Shown in pieces: positions 1 to 9,508 of a stretch of DNA of 35,077 nucleotides. The notes under the pieces were generated by a model. It was not told where the DNA came from. It did not search any database and saw nothing but the letters and a program-made list of their open reading frames with translations. The stretch comes from Defluviitaleaceae bacterium (lineage in GTDB: Bacteria > Bacillota > Clostridia > Lachnospirales > WQUN01). The number at the start of each line of letters is the position of its first letter. The stretch's first letter is position 1. Where the stretch lies: contig WQSR01000029.1 in the NCBI GenBank assembly GCA_009787785.1, forward strand, positions 1-35,077, written 5' to 3'. A program made the translations under genes and the position numbers.

Positions 1-618
1 CCCTTTGTCCAAGCGGAGGCCAGCACCACCCGCCGTTATGGCGGCTCCGGGCTGGGGCTTGCCATTTCGAAGCACATCATCGAGCTCATGGGCGGCGAAA
101 TATGGGTGGAATCCGACCTGGGCCATGGGGCCACCTTCTGCTTTACCGTACAGCTTGCCACGGCGGACAAAGAAGAAGCGGCCGCCATGGCAAGCGAACA
201 CAAGAGCCCCGAAACCTATGAGGAATTTCCCAGCTACGCGGGCAAACGCATCATCCTCGCAGAGGATATTAATATTAATCAGGAAATTGTCCTGGCCGCT
301 TTGGAGCCTATGGGCATCACCATAGACGTAGCCTCCAACGGAAGCGAGGCCCTGACCTTGTTCGAGGCCGCCCCGGAAGCCTATGACCTCATCTTCATGG
401 ACGTGCAGATGCCCATTATGGACGGCCACGAAGCCACCCGCAAAATCCGCGCCATGCCCTTCGCCCAAGCCCAGCGCATCCCCATCATCGCCATGACGGC
501 CAATGTCTTCGCCGAGGACATCAGCAAATGTCACGAATCCGGCATGAACAGCCACCTGGGCAAGCCATTGAACTTTGAAGACATGATGGCCACCCTGAAG
601 CAGTACTTTACCCCGTAG
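1..618 (+). CDS. Hybrid sensor histidine kinase / response regulator, C-terminal part
   Basis: Partial: the reading frame is open from base 1, so the N-terminus lies upstream of the window. It starts inside the HATPase domain, showing the G2 box [19 protein letters not shown] and then the strand [13 protein letters not shown] that closes this fold. After a linker of about 40 residues comes a full receiver domain: acidic pair in ILAEDININ, phospho-acceptor Asp in [13 protein letters not shown], conserved Thr in IIAMTAN and Lys in HLGKPLNF. No output domain follows the receiver; the protein ends in QYFTP. By family knowledge it autophosphorylates on a His upstream and passes phosphate to its own receiver, and it may feed an HPt protein or act through protein contact. 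Its input signal is not visible. It ends 3 nt before ung, which suggests co-transcription. Confidence 0.93.
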   Translation, partial: PFVQAEASTTRRYGGSGLGLAISKHIIELMGGEIWVESDLGHGATFCFTVQLATADKEEAAAMASEHKSPETYEEFPSYAGKRIILAEDININQEIVLAALEPMGITIDVASNGSEALTLFEAAPEAYDLIFMDVQMPIMDGHEATRKIRAMPFAQAQRIPIIAMTANVFAEDISKCHESGMNSHLGKPLNFEDMMATLKQYFTP

Positions 619-621
619 CCC

Positions 622-1287
622 ATGGTAAAGCTGGGAAATTCCTGGGACGCCTTGCTTGCCCAGACCTTCGCCGGTGACACGTATTTGCGTCTGCGTGCCT
701 TTTTAAAGCAAGCCTACGCCACCCGAACCGTTTTCCCGGACATGCACGACATATTCAACGCGCTGAAATACACCCCCTACGAAGGGGTGAAGGCCGTCAT
801 CGTGGGCCAGGACCCCTACGCCCGGCCCGGCGAGGCCCATGGGCTGTCCTTCTCGGTGAAGCCCGGCGTGCGCGTGCCGCCCTCCCTGGCCAACATCTAC
901 AAGGAGCTGGCCGAAGACACGGGCTTTACCCATCCGGGCCACGGCTGCCTGGAGGCGTGGGCGCGGCAAGGTGTACTGCTCCTCAACGCCGTCCTCACCG
1001 TGGAGGCATACAAAAGCCGCTCCCACGCGGGCCAAGGCTGGGAGCACTTCACAGACACCATACTGTCACTGCTAAACAACCGCAAGGAAGGCGCGGTTTT
1101 TTTATTATGGGGGCGCGATGCCCAGGCCAAGGGGGAAATCATCACCGCGCCCCAACATCTGGTTCTCAAGGCCGCCCACCCCAGCCCCTTGGCTGGGGGA
1201 CGGTTCTTCGGTTGCCGCCATTTCTCCCAGGCCAATGCCTTCCTGCGGGAGCATGGGATGGGGGAGATAGCATGGGGGAGGTTATAA
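622..1287 (+). CDS. ung: Uracil-DNA glycosylase, family 1
   Basis: Base-excision repair enzyme that removes uracil from DNA. At 221 residues it has the usual length. The water-activating loop GQDPY is at residues 62-66 (catalytic Asp64), the uracil-recognition strand LLLNAVLTV holds Asn122, and the DNA-intercalation loop HPSPLAGG starts with His187. These three motifs define family 1 (E. coli Ung type). The ATG at 622 lies only 3 nt after the kinase stop and has no clear SD of its own, so translation is probably coupled to the upstream gene. It converges on the chemoreceptor gene with only 3 bp between the two stop codons. Confidence 0.97.
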   Translation: MVKLGNSWDALLAQTFAGDTYLRLRAFLKQAYATRTVFPDMHDIFNALKYTPYEGVKAVIVGQDPYARPGEAHGLSFSVKPGVRVPPSLANIYKELAEDTGFTHPGHGCLEAWARQGVLLLNAVLTVEAYKSRSHAGQGWEHFTDTILSLLNNRKEGAVFLLWGRDAQAKGEIITAPQHLVLKAAHPSPLAGGRFFGCRHFSQANAFLREHGMGEIAWGRL

Positions 1288-1290
1288 CCC

Positions 1291-3861
1291 TCACAGTTTA
1301 AAATACGCCACCAATTGCTGGAGCATTTCTGCTTGGGCATTTAATTCCTCACTCGCCGCCGCCGCTTCTTCCGAAACAGCCGAGTTACTTTGTACCACTT
1401 GCGATATTTGCGAAAGCCCTGTACTTACTTGCGAAATTGCTTCTGCTTGCTCTGCTGATGACACTGAGATGCTTTTAATAATCTCCGATACTTCGGTAGC
1501 ATTTTTTACAATAGCATCTAAGGCTTTCGCGGTTGCTTCCGCAATGCTTGACCCGCTTTCCACACGGTTATTTGAAGTTTCGATAAGCCCCGTGGTTTCG
1601 TTGACAGATTCTTGACTGCGCCCAGCAAGATTGCGCACTTCCTCTGCAACCACGCTGAACCCTCTGCCGTGTTCGCCCGCTCGTGCGGCTTCAACAGAGG
1701 CGTTGAGCGCAAGCAAGTTTGTTTGGAAAGCAATGTCTTGAATGGCCTTGATAATCTTTGCTATTTCGCCCGACGATTCTTTAATTTGTGTCATTGCCGT
1801 CAACATATCCCGCATGGAAGCGTTGCCCTCTTGGGCGTTGGTGGTAGACAGCTTAGAAAGCTCGCTGGCTTCCGATGCGTTGTCGGCGTTTTGCTTGGTT
1901 TGCTGGTTAAGAACATCAATCGTAGCATTAAGTTCTTCTACCGAGCTTGCTTGTTCTTGCGCGCCGTTTGCCAATTCTTGCGCGCTTGTGGAAATTTGCT
2001 TTGCACCCGACAGCACTTGTTCGGAAGCAATGGAAATGTCCGACATGGTTTTGTGAAGGGTTGCTGAAATGCTGTTGAGTGATTCTTTGATTTTCTCAAA
2101 ATCACCTGCATACGCTCGGGTGATTTCTGTGGTTAAGTTTCCAGCGGAAATTAAAGCCAAATTATCTGTAATATCCCCTATATACGACGAAATAGCCGTA
2201 ATTGTCGATTCAAAGCTAAGCATAATACCTTTGAACACGCCGTTGTAATTTTCCGCATTTGCATCATAGCCCGCTTGTGTAATTTTACTGTCAATGTCAG
2301 TCAAAGTAAAATTACCTTCTTTCATTTCTCCCATGGCAATTTCAAGGGATTTAATTGGGGCTTCAACAGCCGCTCCTATATGATTTAGCCCTGTCATTAT
2401 TTCGCGCCAGTCGTTGCTGTATTTGTCTGCTTCTATTTGGAAGGACAAATCACCTTTGGCAGATATTGCGTTAATCATCGCGCCGATTTCTGTGCTAACC
2501 GAATTGAGGTTGTCGGTAAGGTTGATAAGCGTCTGGGGTATAACTTTCCATTCGCCCGGCCAGTCGTCAATCGTCATATTTAACTTAAATTCCCCATTAC
2601 TTAAAGCGTTAAGCGTATCACCTATGCTTATTATGTCCTTGGTGTTTTTTGCAAGCAACTTGTTGACAAGTTTAATCACTTCTTTGAAGGAATTTTGGTA
2701 TTCGCTTTCATTCATTGCGTGGTATATATTTCCTTTTTCCATATACTCGCTATAGGTGTTGGTTAAATCAGTAACTATATGTTTGATAATATCCACAAGC
2801 GCGCAAACATCTTGGGTGAGCGCACCTATTTCATCTTTGGGTAAATTTGCTCTGTTTATATTCACGTTGATATTGCCACCTGCAACATCTTTTACCGTTC
2901 TCGAAAGGGTATCAAGGGGCTTTAACGACCGCCTTATTAATAAAAACATAATCCCTGCGGCGGCAAGCACACCGATGATGCCAAAAAGCAACATAGTCAT
3001 TACCATAGACGAAGTGGCGTCATCGGCGTCTGCGGTAGAAAAATGTATGGCCATCATGCCTATGGCATTGCCCGCCGCGCCCAAGAAAGGCATATAGAAG
3101 CTAATCGCACCTTCGCCGTCAATATAATGGTCTACCATATGGGAGGTACGCTCATCTATTACAATGTCCCCTATTTCTTCGCTTACTTCAACCCCGACTG
3201 CAGGGCGGCCTTCCAGCATTAGCGATGACGCAACCGTTTCGCGCCCACGGTAAACAGAAACAGGGGCGTTGAATACATGGGAAATATTGTTTATAAATTG
3301 GTCTGTGTTAAAGTGGAAAATGGGTGCCATGGTGCCCAGCACTTGGTCTTCGTGTATGATGGGTACCGTGGTGATAAGGCTCATGGGCATTGCCGCCGTG
3401 GATGTAAATGAAGTAGTAGACTGTCTGTGCTCAATGGCATTGACCGCATTTGCAAGCCCGTCAATATCATAATAAAAATTCAAATCATGCAACCTTACGA
3501 TGGTTCGCCCCTCAAAGTCGCGCACCGTAAAGCTGTCCACAGCCATCGTTCTTCCTAATTCACGCAATCGGTTAATGATGATGTTTCTGTTTTCTGTCCG
3601 GTTGTTTCCGGCGTTCCAGTCCATGATGGCAGAAAGAATCGTATAGTCACCCGCCACCGCATATGCCACCACGTTGGTTTGCGCCGATAGCTGGGCAATA
3701 TGTGCATCGGCCGCTCTGGACGATGCGTATGCACGTTCCCAAATCAAATTGTCTGCCAATGTGCTTGCGGCATTGGACGAATACAGCATAATGCCAAGCA
3801 CAACCAGCACAATAATACCTATACTTGGAATAGTTAATTTACTCTTTAGGCTCTTAAACAT
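1291..3861 (-). CDS. Methyl-accepting chemotaxis protein with several HAMP-like repeats
   Basis: Transmembrane chemoreceptor of 856 residues. TM1 is about residues 11-28, an extracellular Cache-like sensor region about 30-285, TM2 about 287-309, and HAMP about 310-363. The kinase-control tip, about 705-750, contains [20 protein letters not shown] and [13 protein letters not shown]. Between the first HAMP and the signalling coiled coil lie about 230 residues in which a G-[NDE]-[FIL] turn recurs (GGNINVN, NGEFKLN, KGDLSFQ, EGNFTLT, AGNLTTE), as in poly-HAMP receptors. The ATG at 3861 is preceded by a strong AAAGGAGG. The gene is visibly less GC-rich than ung and sipL on either side. The ligand is unknown. 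A stand-alone receptor with no che or flagellar genes nearby is common in Clostridia. Confidence 0.93.
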   Translation of the reverse strand: MFKSLKSKLTIPSIGIIVLVVLGIMLYSSNAASTLADNLIWERAYASSRAADAHIAQLSAQTNVVAYAVAGDYTILSAIMDWNAGNNRTENRNIIINRLRELGRTMAVDSFTVRDFEGRTIVRLHDLNFYYDIDGLANAVNAIEHRQSTTSFTSTAAMPMSLITTVPIIHEDQVLGTMAPIFHFNTDQFINNISHVFNAPVSVYRGRETVASSLMLEGRPAVGVEVSEEIGDIVIDERTSHMVDHYIDGEGAISFYMPFLGAAGNAIGMMAIHFSTADADDATSSMVMTMLLFGIIGVLAAAGIMFLLIRRSLKPLDTLSRTVKDVAGGNINVNINRANLPKDEIGALTQDVCALVDIIKHIVTDLTNTYSEYMEKGNIYHAMNESEYQNSFKEVIKLVNKLLAKNTKDIISIGDTLNALSNGEFKLNMTIDDWPGEWKVIPQTLINLTDNLNSVSTEIGAMINAISAKGDLSFQIEADKYSNDWREIMTGLNHIGAAVEAPIKSLEIAMGEMKEGNFTLTDIDSKITQAGYDANAENYNGVFKGIMLSFESTITAISSYIGDITDNLALISAGNLTTEITRAYAGDFEKIKESLNSISATLHKTMSDISIASEQVLSGAKQISTSAQELANGAQEQASSVEELNATIDVLNQQTKQNADNASEASELSKLSTTNAQEGNASMRDMLTAMTQIKESSGEIAKIIKAIQDIAFQTNLLALNASVEAARAGEHGRGFSVVAEEVRNLAGRSQESVNETTGLIETSNNRVESGSSIAEATAKALDAIVKNATEVSEIIKSISVSSAEQAEAISQVSTGLSQISQVVQSNSAVSEEAAAASEELNAQAEMLQQLVAYFKL

Positions 3862-4286
3862 TGGAATATCCTCCTTTAATGTGGTATTACTTTGGATAAT
3901 CCAACAGCCAGTGAATTTCTATTACATGTCTGTGTATGACGGGGTAAAGTCTCTATTTATCGTGTCACTTGGCTCGTTGGAATATCGAAAGAGTGCTTGC
4001 GCCATATCACTCCTCTCCTTGCTATGTAGCCGCTTCGCTTCACCTGCTTTACAAGCAATCCGCTCTACCTTTGGCGTGGGACTTTGTTAAAAAAGGCAGA
4101 CCTTTTGCAAGCGTTCAATGGCGGCGTTTTCCCCTCCAATTTATAAGTATAGCACCAAATTTGTTGGAAACAAGCCCGGAATTGAACTGTATGCTTGATG
4201 CCATTTTGAACTAACGCTGTGTGCCGACAATTCGAAAGTCCTCCATTTGGGCGTGTGTATAGCCATGTATTTCAAAGCAAAAAAAT
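3862..4286. other. Intergenic region without a convincing gene
   Basis: About 425 bp upstream of the chemoreceptor. An open frame of 81 codons on + at 3969-4214 has no SD and no recognisable domain, so I do not call it. On the minus strand there is a short AAAAGG-TCTG-CCTTTT hairpin near 4089-4108. A c-di-GMP riboswitch, often found ahead of clostridial chemoreceptors, was looked for and its conserved core was not recognised. The chemoreceptor promoter presumably lies here, but I could not identify a good one. Confidence 0.5.
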
Positions 4287-4315
4287 AAAAGCCCTGGAAA
4301 ATTCCGAGGGCTTTT
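4287..4315 (-). terminator. Intrinsic terminator downstream of sipL
   Basis: Perfect 9-bp inverted repeat (aaaagccct / agggctttt) with an 11-nt loop. Read on the minus strand it follows the sipL stop by about 40 nt and runs into a T-rich tract. On the plus strand the 3' side is also T-rich, so it may work in both directions. Confidence 0.8.
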
Positions 4316-4353
4316 GGCTCTTTTATACATATTTATAATTTAAATTTCTTATA

Positions 4354-5916
4354 TCACAGCCCCTTCTTCAGCACCAGCAGGCGTTGTCCGGCCATCAGCT
4401 TCGCGCCGGGCTCGATATCGTTTACCGCCAGGAGTTCGTCCAGGGGGGTGTTGTATTTTTTGGCGATGTGCCAGAGATTATCCCCATTTTGCACCATGTA
4501 TACGGTCATGCTGGCCATGGCGTTCATCATCTCCGGGTCGATGTCTGTGAAGGTGATGTCGTTGACGATGCGAGCCGCCTCTTCTTCGATGACCTGGGTA
4601 TTGAAAGTCAGCATGAAGCGGATTTCCGTTTCCCGGGTGCTGAGCATATTGAAGGTGGCATGGTCTATGGCCGTTTCCACGCTTACCCGCATATTGGGCC
4701 GGGCACCCTTGGCCTCGATGACCTGCCGGAAGGGCACAATGGTGCGGTAGCTCCCCAGGGGCTGGGCGTCGGACTCCGCCACGTAGAGGATGTCGGTGGT
4801 AATCGCGCCCTCCACCACGATTTTATCCTCCAGCACCTTAATTTCATCCAGGTAAGCCTGCCCCCGCACCCGGAAAACCTGTAGCATATCCGGCAAGCCC
4901 ACCCCCAGCGTTACCACTTCCTTGACGGGGGTTTGGTTACGGTTGTGGCACACCAGGCGCGGCACATGGACGACGCTCTTGCTGATGTGCAGCTGCTGGT
5001 CCGTGCTGTAGGCGTCCTCCAGAATGGAAAGACTCTCCGTGGCATATACCTTCATCTGCGCCCCCACGGAAATCTCCAGCTCTATCACCCGGTCCTCGCC
5101 GTCGTCGTCGGGTATGACACGGGCGTTCTGCTCCAGTATTTGTAGATTCACATCGGCAAACATATCCTCCCGGGCACCGGAAATATCCACAGAGCCGTTA
5201 AAGGGTACCACGCTCTCCACGAACTCAATTACACTCTCGTCGGTATCGCCCCGGTACAAGGTAGTGATGAGCAATTCCCCGGAAAGGTTGACCCGCCCGT
5301 TGGCCAGCCGCTCGTCCCGGTTGGCTACCTGTGCCGTCATAAGCAAAATCTCGCGTACGTTGGGCTTGCTGGAGGGCAAGGTGAGGGAATCGTTCACCGG
5401 GAACCGCTCCGCCTTATGCTCAATGGTACGGTTGATGTGGAGCGGTGTTTTCAAGAGCTGGTTCTCCGGCACGTCATGGATATGTATGACCATTTCATGG
5501 GCGTCGGAACGCTCCGAGCGCACCCGCACATTCACAATGGCCCGAAAGCCGACCTTCCGGTCGTTCAACAGGCGGAACTCCACATTGGCGATTTCTGCCT
5601 TGGCCTGGACCCACATGTCCTTGTTCACGCCCTCCAGATTCATAAAATCATCCACGGTATGGCTGTGGGTGAGTACATGCACAGGTTTGTCGGCGGCCTT
5701 GGCGATGTAAAGCACCGACAAGTTTAGCCGCCCCACGAAATTGACCCGGTCGGCACTTACCTCCACCCGGTCAATGAGCACCCGCTCCTCCGTCTGTAAA
5801 AGTACCGCCATGTCGGGCTTCGCGTCGGGTACGACGATTTCGCCCTCCAGCATGAGCTGTTGTTGCTCACTTCCCACACTTTGGTCCAAAAACACTTGCT
5901 CCCTTACCAGTTCCAT
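4354..5916 (-). CDS. sipL: SipL-like spore coat assembly protein (SPOCS repeats + LysM)
   Basis: Protein of 520 residues with three successive DUF3794/SPOCS-type beta-rich repeats (about 15-140, 170-300, 320-450) and a C-terminal LysM domain (about 471-516: YMVQNGDNLWHIAKKYN through AGQRLLVL). This architecture and length match SipL of Clostridioides difficile, which binds the coat ATPase SpoIVA on the forespore surface and is the functional counterpart of SpoVID. There is no signal peptide, as expected for a mother-cell cytoplasmic protein. The SD GGGAGAGG precedes the ATG at 5916. It lies directly after the veg terminator, so its own promoter must overlap that hairpin (see the SigE-like site). 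Presence of this gene is the best evidence in the window for endospore formation. Confidence 0.88.
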   Translation of the reverse strand: MELVREQVFLDQSVGSEQQQLMLEGEIVVPDAKPDMAVLLQTEERVLIDRVEVSADRVNFVGRLNLSVLYIAKAADKPVHVLTHSHTVDDFMNLEGVNKDMWVQAKAEIANVEFRLLNDRKVGFRAIVNVRVRSERSDAHEMVIHIHDVPENQLLKTPLHINRTIEHKAERFPVNDSLTLPSSKPNVREILLMTAQVANRDERLANGRVNLSGELLITTLYRGDTDESVIEFVESVVPFNGSVDISGAREDMFADVNLQILEQNARVIPDDDGEDRVIELEISVGAQMKVYATESLSILEDAYSTDQQLHISKSVVHVPRLVCHNRNQTPVKEVVTLGVGLPDMLQVFRVRGQAYLDEIKVLEDKIVVEGAITTDILYVAESDAQPLGSYRTIVPFRQVIEAKGARPNMRVSVETAIDHATFNMLSTRETEIRFMLTFNTQVIEEEAARIVNDITFTDIDPEMMNAMASMTVYMVQNGDNLWHIAKKYNTPLDELLAVNDIEPGAKLMAGQRLLVLKKGL

Positions 5917-5949
5917 ATCTTCCTCTCCCTTCGAGTTCGCTATATTAAA

Positions 5950-5980
5950 AAACCTCCATCATATCCTATGACGGAGGTTT
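5950..5980 (-). terminator. Intrinsic terminator downstream of veg
   Basis: A 14-bp stem with one G-U pair (aaacctccatcata / tatgacggaggttt), 3-nt loop, followed on the minus strand by a run of T. It lies 32 nt after the veg stop. Confidence 0.85.
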
Positions 5981-5989
5981 ATTAAGTAT
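5963..5989 (-). promoter_or_regulatory. Possible SigE-type promoter for sipL
   Basis: Read on the minus strand: an ATA element at 5989-5987, a 16-nt spacer, then CATAGGAT at 5970-5963, fitting the mother-cell SigE pattern ATA-N16-CATANNNT. It lies about 46 nt upstream of the sipL ATG, inside the veg terminator. Supporting context: SipL is a mother-cell coat morphogenetic protein and there is no other room for a promoter. The match is short, so chance is possible. Confidence 0.35.
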
Positions 5990-6011
5990 TCATATTTCAA
6001 TTATTCAATTG

Positions 6012-6254
6012 TTAGTCGCAGAGGGTAATCTCCACGGTGTTGGTCAGTACATCGGTGTAGCTGAAGGAAAGCTTCCGTGAGGTATCCGGGCCTTCGCTAA
6101 GCTGTACGGTAAAGATGCTGGGGTAGACATTGGATACTACGCCCCGGTTGATTACCGACTTCTGGCGGCCTTTGTTGGTTTCCAGTTTTACCTTGCTTCC
6201 GATGATTTTTTGGATATCGTTGCGGACATGGAACACATCGCTACGGTCATACAA
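6012..6254 (-). CDS. veg: Veg family protein
   Basis: Small cytoplasmic protein of 80 residues, the typical Veg length. It matches the family pattern: N-terminal DIQKIIGSKVKLETNKGRQK, then RGVVSNVYPSIFTVQL, ending in a segment like FSYTDVLTNTVEI. In B. subtilis Veg stimulates biofilm matrix expression and is made at high level in vegetative cells. The SD GAGAGGTG lies upstream of the ATG at 6254. It is monocistronic: a near-consensus sigma-A promoter upstream and an intrinsic terminator just downstream. Confidence 0.92.
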   Translation of the reverse strand: MYDRSDVFHVRNDIQKIIGSKVKLETNKGRQKSVINRGVVSNVYPSIFTVQLSEGPDTSRKLSFSYTDVLTNTVEITLCD

Positions 6255-6330
6255 AATGCTTCACCTCTCCCATCTCTAGTTATATTTAACCCCTCATGGT
6301 GCCTCCTTTCAACTCACTTGCATCACTGGC

Positions 6331-6359
6331 AGTATACCAAAAAAAAACACATTTGTCAA
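6331..6359 (-). promoter_or_regulatory. Strong sigma-A promoter of veg
   Basis: On the minus strand a perfect TTGACA (6359-6354), a 17-nt spacer containing a T tract, and TATACT (6336-6331), about 77 nt before the veg ATG. The B. subtilis veg promoter is known as one of the strongest vegetative promoters, so strength as well as the gene seems conserved. Confidence 0.85.
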
Positions 6360-6364
6360 ATGTG
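6348..6364. promoter_or_regulatory. Perfect palindrome over the veg -35 box
   Basis: CACATTTG-T-CAAATGTG is an 8-bp perfect inverted repeat with a 1-nt centre that covers the whole -35 element of the veg promoter. Size and position fit a dimeric repressor operator, but no regulator can be named. Confidence 0.4.
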
Positions 6365-6410
6365 CGTAACACATGCTTAACAAACGTGTAATAAAAATTT
6401 TAAGGAAATT

Positions 6411-7493
6411 TTAACGGCTACGATAAGCCAAAAAATGGATATAGCCGTATTCGTCTACGTGGTAGGTGGTGCGCGGCATAATCTGGTCAAAGAAAGTAAT
6501 GGGAATGAGGGTACGCCCGTTGTACAAAATGGGGGCCGCCTCCAAGGGGCGTTGGAAATTACCCTCCCAGTCATAACTGTTTTCCCCCAGGATGAGGGTC
6601 ATCATCAGGTGGGCGCGGGTATCGTCGCGCCAGATGTGGACACGCCTTGGGCTCAGGTATAGCTGGGATTGGGCATTGTACCCCATATAGCGGGCAATAA
6701 CGCCCACGGGCACCATTTTAATATTGTACACATCTTCCAGTATTTTGTACTGGGCAGGGGCAATGGGCGGCAGGGCCATGATATGGGCCCGGGTCAGCTC
6801 TAGGCGGCCCGGACTGCCGGCCACGGTGGAGATTTGAAATTCGTCAAAGAGGAAGACCAGCCGGGTTTCGGTAAGGTAAAAGCTGGAAAGGGGCGCGGTG
6901 AGGGCGGAATAATACCGCTCCGGGTTATCCCGCATCCATTCCGTAAGGATACGCTCGGCCAGGGGGGCTACGTTGAAGCCCATGGCCTCCTCCAGGTTAA
7001 GCAACTCCCCGGTTCTGGGGCTGAAGTTGATGGATTTCACCGTTTCCCGGGTGGTGACGGCGGCGATGCTGGCATTCATGACAATGGAAACCACGTCCAC
7101 GGTGGCATGTACCTCGTAGGAAAAGGTAACGGTACGGGCCCGCAGACGCAGGGCGTTCTCTATCATGGCGGAGGCCGCCGTGCTGATATGCTCGTTGAGT
7201 GCTTCGTAGGCCGGGCCGAAGGCGGGCTGGATGTCGGGGAATACACCCCGCAAGGTAACGTGCTGTACCCGGCGGGTGGGGTTGCGGTCGGCTATCATGT
7301 CGTCATTCCACAGGGGCTCCTCCACGATGGGCTCCTGCGGGGTGACAATGCCGTTCTCGTATTCATCGTCCACGGTGTTGGCTCCGTTGATGCCGTTGAC
7401 GCCATTGGCGTATACAAACACAGTCATTGCCAGAGCAAATAAAAGAGCAAGGGAAATCGGCGTCCCTTGCTTACATATTTTTGCGAAGCCCAT
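6411..7493 (-). CDS. Secreted protein with DUF3298-like region and copper-amine-oxidase-type stalk domain
   Basis: The N-terminus has a charged start and a hydrophobic stretch (ISLALLFALAMTVFVYA) ending in a plausible signal-peptidase site, so the protein should be exported. The middle part (VQHVTLRGVFPDIQPAF ... FSPRTGELLNLEEAMGF ... FYLTETRLVFLFDEFQI) resembles the DUF3298/RsiV-type extracellular fold. The last ~110 residues (VPVGVIARYMGYNAQSQ ... NGRTLIPITFFDQIM) resemble the repeat called copper amine oxidase N-terminal or stalk domain, common on Firmicute surface proteins and not itself an oxidase. I chose the ATG at 7493 (360 aa) because GGTGGA lies 7 nt before it; a GTG at 7505 is the in-frame alternative. 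Function unknown. Confidence 0.8.
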   Translation of the reverse strand: MGFAKICKQGTPISLALLFALAMTVFVYANGVNGINGANTVDDEYENGIVTPQEPIVEEPLWNDDMIADRNPTRRVQHVTLRGVFPDIQPAFGPAYEALNEHISTAASAMIENALRLRARTVTFSYEVHATVDVVSIVMNASIAAVTTRETVKSINFSPRTGELLNLEEAMGFNVAPLAERILTEWMRDNPERYYSALTAPLSSFYLTETRLVFLFDEFQISTVAGSPGRLELTRAHIMALPPIAPAQYKILEDVYNIKMVPVGVIARYMGYNAQSQLYLSPRRVHIWRDDTRAHLMMTLILGENSYDWEGNFQRPLEAAPILYNGRTLIPITFFDQIMPRTTYHVDEYGYIHFLAYRSR

Positions 7494-7604
7494 CCTGTTA
7501 TCCACCAGAAAACACCCCGTTCATTTCTTATAGCGTATGCCCATTCAACCATGGATTTACCCTGATTACCATTACAACGGGATTACATTTTACGGTCAGT
7601 TTTC

Positions 7605-9494
7605 TTACAGCACCTCGCCCATCAGGCCGCCCTTGTTGTCTTTTGGCGAAAGAACGCCGATAGGGAATAAATTCCGCACTTCCTCGCCGGATACCCGCTC
7701 CTTTTCCATAAGCAACGCCACGATGCTGTGCAGTACCTCCATGTGGGTGTCGATGAGGGCCAGGGCCTCGTTGTAGCTGTTCTCCACGATGGATTTGATT
7801 TCGTTGTCTATCAAAGAGGCCACCTGCTCGCCATAATTGCGGACATTGGCGTAATCCCGGCCCAGGAACACCTCGTTGTTGGCATTACCGAACTGGATGG
7901 GGCCCAAGGTGTCGCTCATGCCGTATTTCACCACCATGTCCCGGGCGGTTTGGGTGGCGCGCTCGATGTCGTTGGCGGCTCCGTTGGTGATGTCGCCCAG
8001 CACCTTCGCTTCCGCGGCGCGCCCCCCCAGCAAGGCCACAATGGACTGCTCCATGAATTTTTTGCTCACATAGTTCCGGTCCTCGCCGGGAAGGGGCATC
8101 ACATAGCCCCCGGCGCGGCCTGTGGGGATAACGGAAATGATATAGGTGGCGTCCATATCCGGCAGAATTTCGTGGCAGATGGCGTGGCCGGCCTCGTGGT
8201 AGGCGGTGATGCGGCGTTCCTTTTCCGTGATGACCCGGGATTTCTTCTCCGTACCGATGCCTACCTTGATGAAGGCTTTGCGGATGGAATCCATATCCAC
8301 CAGTGTTTTATTGTCCCGGGCGGCGATGAGGGCGGCCTCGTTCATCAGGTTTTCCAAGTCGGCGGGGGTGAAGCCCGCCGTGGTTTGCGCCACCACCCGC
8401 AGGTTTACGTCAGCGTCCATTTTCTTGCCCTCGGTATGGACATGCAAAACCGCCTCCCGGCCCTTGATATCCGGCCGGTTGACCACGATTTGCCTATCGA
8501 AGCGGCCGGGGCGTAGCAACGCCGGGTCCAGGATATCCGGCCGGTTGGTGGCGGCCAGCACGATGACCCCCTCGTTGAGGGCGAAGCCGTCCATCTCCAC
8601 CAGCAACTGGTTCAGGGTCTGCTCCCGTTCGTCGTGGCCGCCGCCGTGGCCCGCGCCCCGCTTGCGCCCCACGGCGTCGATTTCGTCAATAATAATAATA
8701 CTGGCCGGGTTGCGCTTGGCTTGCTCAAACAAATCCCGCACCCGGGACGCGCCCACGCCTACGTACATTTCCACAAAATCCGAGCCGGAAATGCTATAAA
8801 AGGGCACATCGGCCTCCCCGGCCACGGCACGGGCCAGGTAGGTTTTGCCCGTACCCGGCGGCCCCACCAGCAAAATCCCCTTGGGGATGCGCGCACCGAT
8901 GTCATTGTATTTCTGGGGTGTTTTCAGGAAGTCTACGATTTCCGCCAGCTCGGCCTTCTCTTCCTCCAGCCCCGCCACCTGGTCAAAGTTCACCTTGCGC
9001 TTGTCCTGCAAAATTACCTTGGCGCGGCTCTTGCCGAAGTTCATATGCCGCCCGCCGCCGGCCTGGGCCTGCTGGTAGATGAAAAAAAAGATAATCCCGC
9101 CGAAGCCCAGCATGAGAATAATGGGCAGGGCCGAGATTATCCAGTGGGGGCGCACCGGCGCGTTGGCATCGAAGAAGAGTAGCCCCGCCTGGTTGCCCAG
9201 GAAGCTGTGGATATACGCCATGAAGACGTCCAGGTTGGGGATTTCAATGGTATGGGTGGCGATGGGGTTAATCAGCGTGACCTCCGCTTGGCCCACGCTG
9301 GGTACATTATTATTGGGGGTGACGACGATGCGCCCCACCCGGTTGGCGTTCAAATCCCGCACCAGATGGGCGTAAGTATATAATTCCCCCGTGTCATTCT
9401 GCGTGCCCATACGGAGGAGCATTGTCACCATAAGGAGTATCGCCGTGACAAGCAAAAACAAAGCAAAATTGCCGGAACGTTTATGGAGGGCCAT
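7605..9494 (-). CDS. ftsH: ATP-dependent zinc metalloprotease FtsH
   Basis: Membrane-bound AAA+ protease of 629 residues that degrades misfolded membrane and short-lived regulatory proteins. Two N-terminal membrane segments (about 10-28 and 118-140) flank an extracytoplasmic domain. The AAA module has Walker A GPPGTGKT (211-218), Walker B IIIIDEID (266-273) and the second-region-of-homology arginines in [11 protein letters not shown]. The protease has HEAGH (433-437) and the third zinc ligand, Asp, near 509 in [10 protein letters not shown]. All catalytic residues are present. It starts 14 nt after the tilS-hprT stop, keeping the tilS-hprT-ftsH order known from B. subtilis, and is likely co-transcribed. 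Confidence 0.97.
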   Translation of the reverse strand: MALHKRSGNFALFLLVTAILLMVTMLLRMGTQNDTGELYTYAHLVRDLNANRVGRIVVTPNNNVPSVGQAEVTLINPIATHTIEIPNLDVFMAYIHSFLGNQAGLLFFDANAPVRPHWIISALPIILMLGFGGIIFFFIYQQAQAGGGRHMNFGKSRAKVILQDKRKVNFDQVAGLEEEKAELAEIVDFLKTPQKYNDIGARIPKGILLVGPPGTGKTYLARAVAGEADVPFYSISGSDFVEMYVGVGASRVRDLFEQAKRNPASIIIIDEIDAVGRKRGAGHGGGHDEREQTLNQLLVEMDGFALNEGVIVLAATNRPDILDPALLRPGRFDRQIVVNRPDIKGREAVLHVHTEGKKMDADVNLRVVAQTTAGFTPADLENLMNEAALIAARDNKTLVDMDSIRKAFIKVGIGTEKKSRVITEKERRITAYHEAGHAICHEILPDMDATYIISVIPTGRAGGYVMPLPGEDRNYVSKKFMEQSIVALLGGRAAEAKVLGDITNGAANDIERATQTARDMVVKYGMSDTLGPIQFGNANNEVFLGRDYANVRNYGEQVASLIDNEIKSIVENSYNEALALIDTHMEVLHSIVALLMEKERVSGEEVRNLFPIGVLSPKDNKGGLMGEVL

Positions 9495-9508
9495 TTCGCG
9501 CCTCTTTT

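Noticed and set aside
3862..4100. c-di-GMP riboswitch before the chemoreceptor gene
   Set aside because: Common in this setting, but I could not find the conserved core or its tetraloop-receptor helix.
3969..4214. 81-codon frame upstream of the chemoreceptor
   Set aside because: No SD, no domain and unusual composition; kept only as a note on the intergenic region.
7728..8516. Long open frame antisense to ftsH
   Set aside because: It lies wholly inside a clearly coding FtsH gene; high GC codon bias creates open antisense frames and the translation has no family character.
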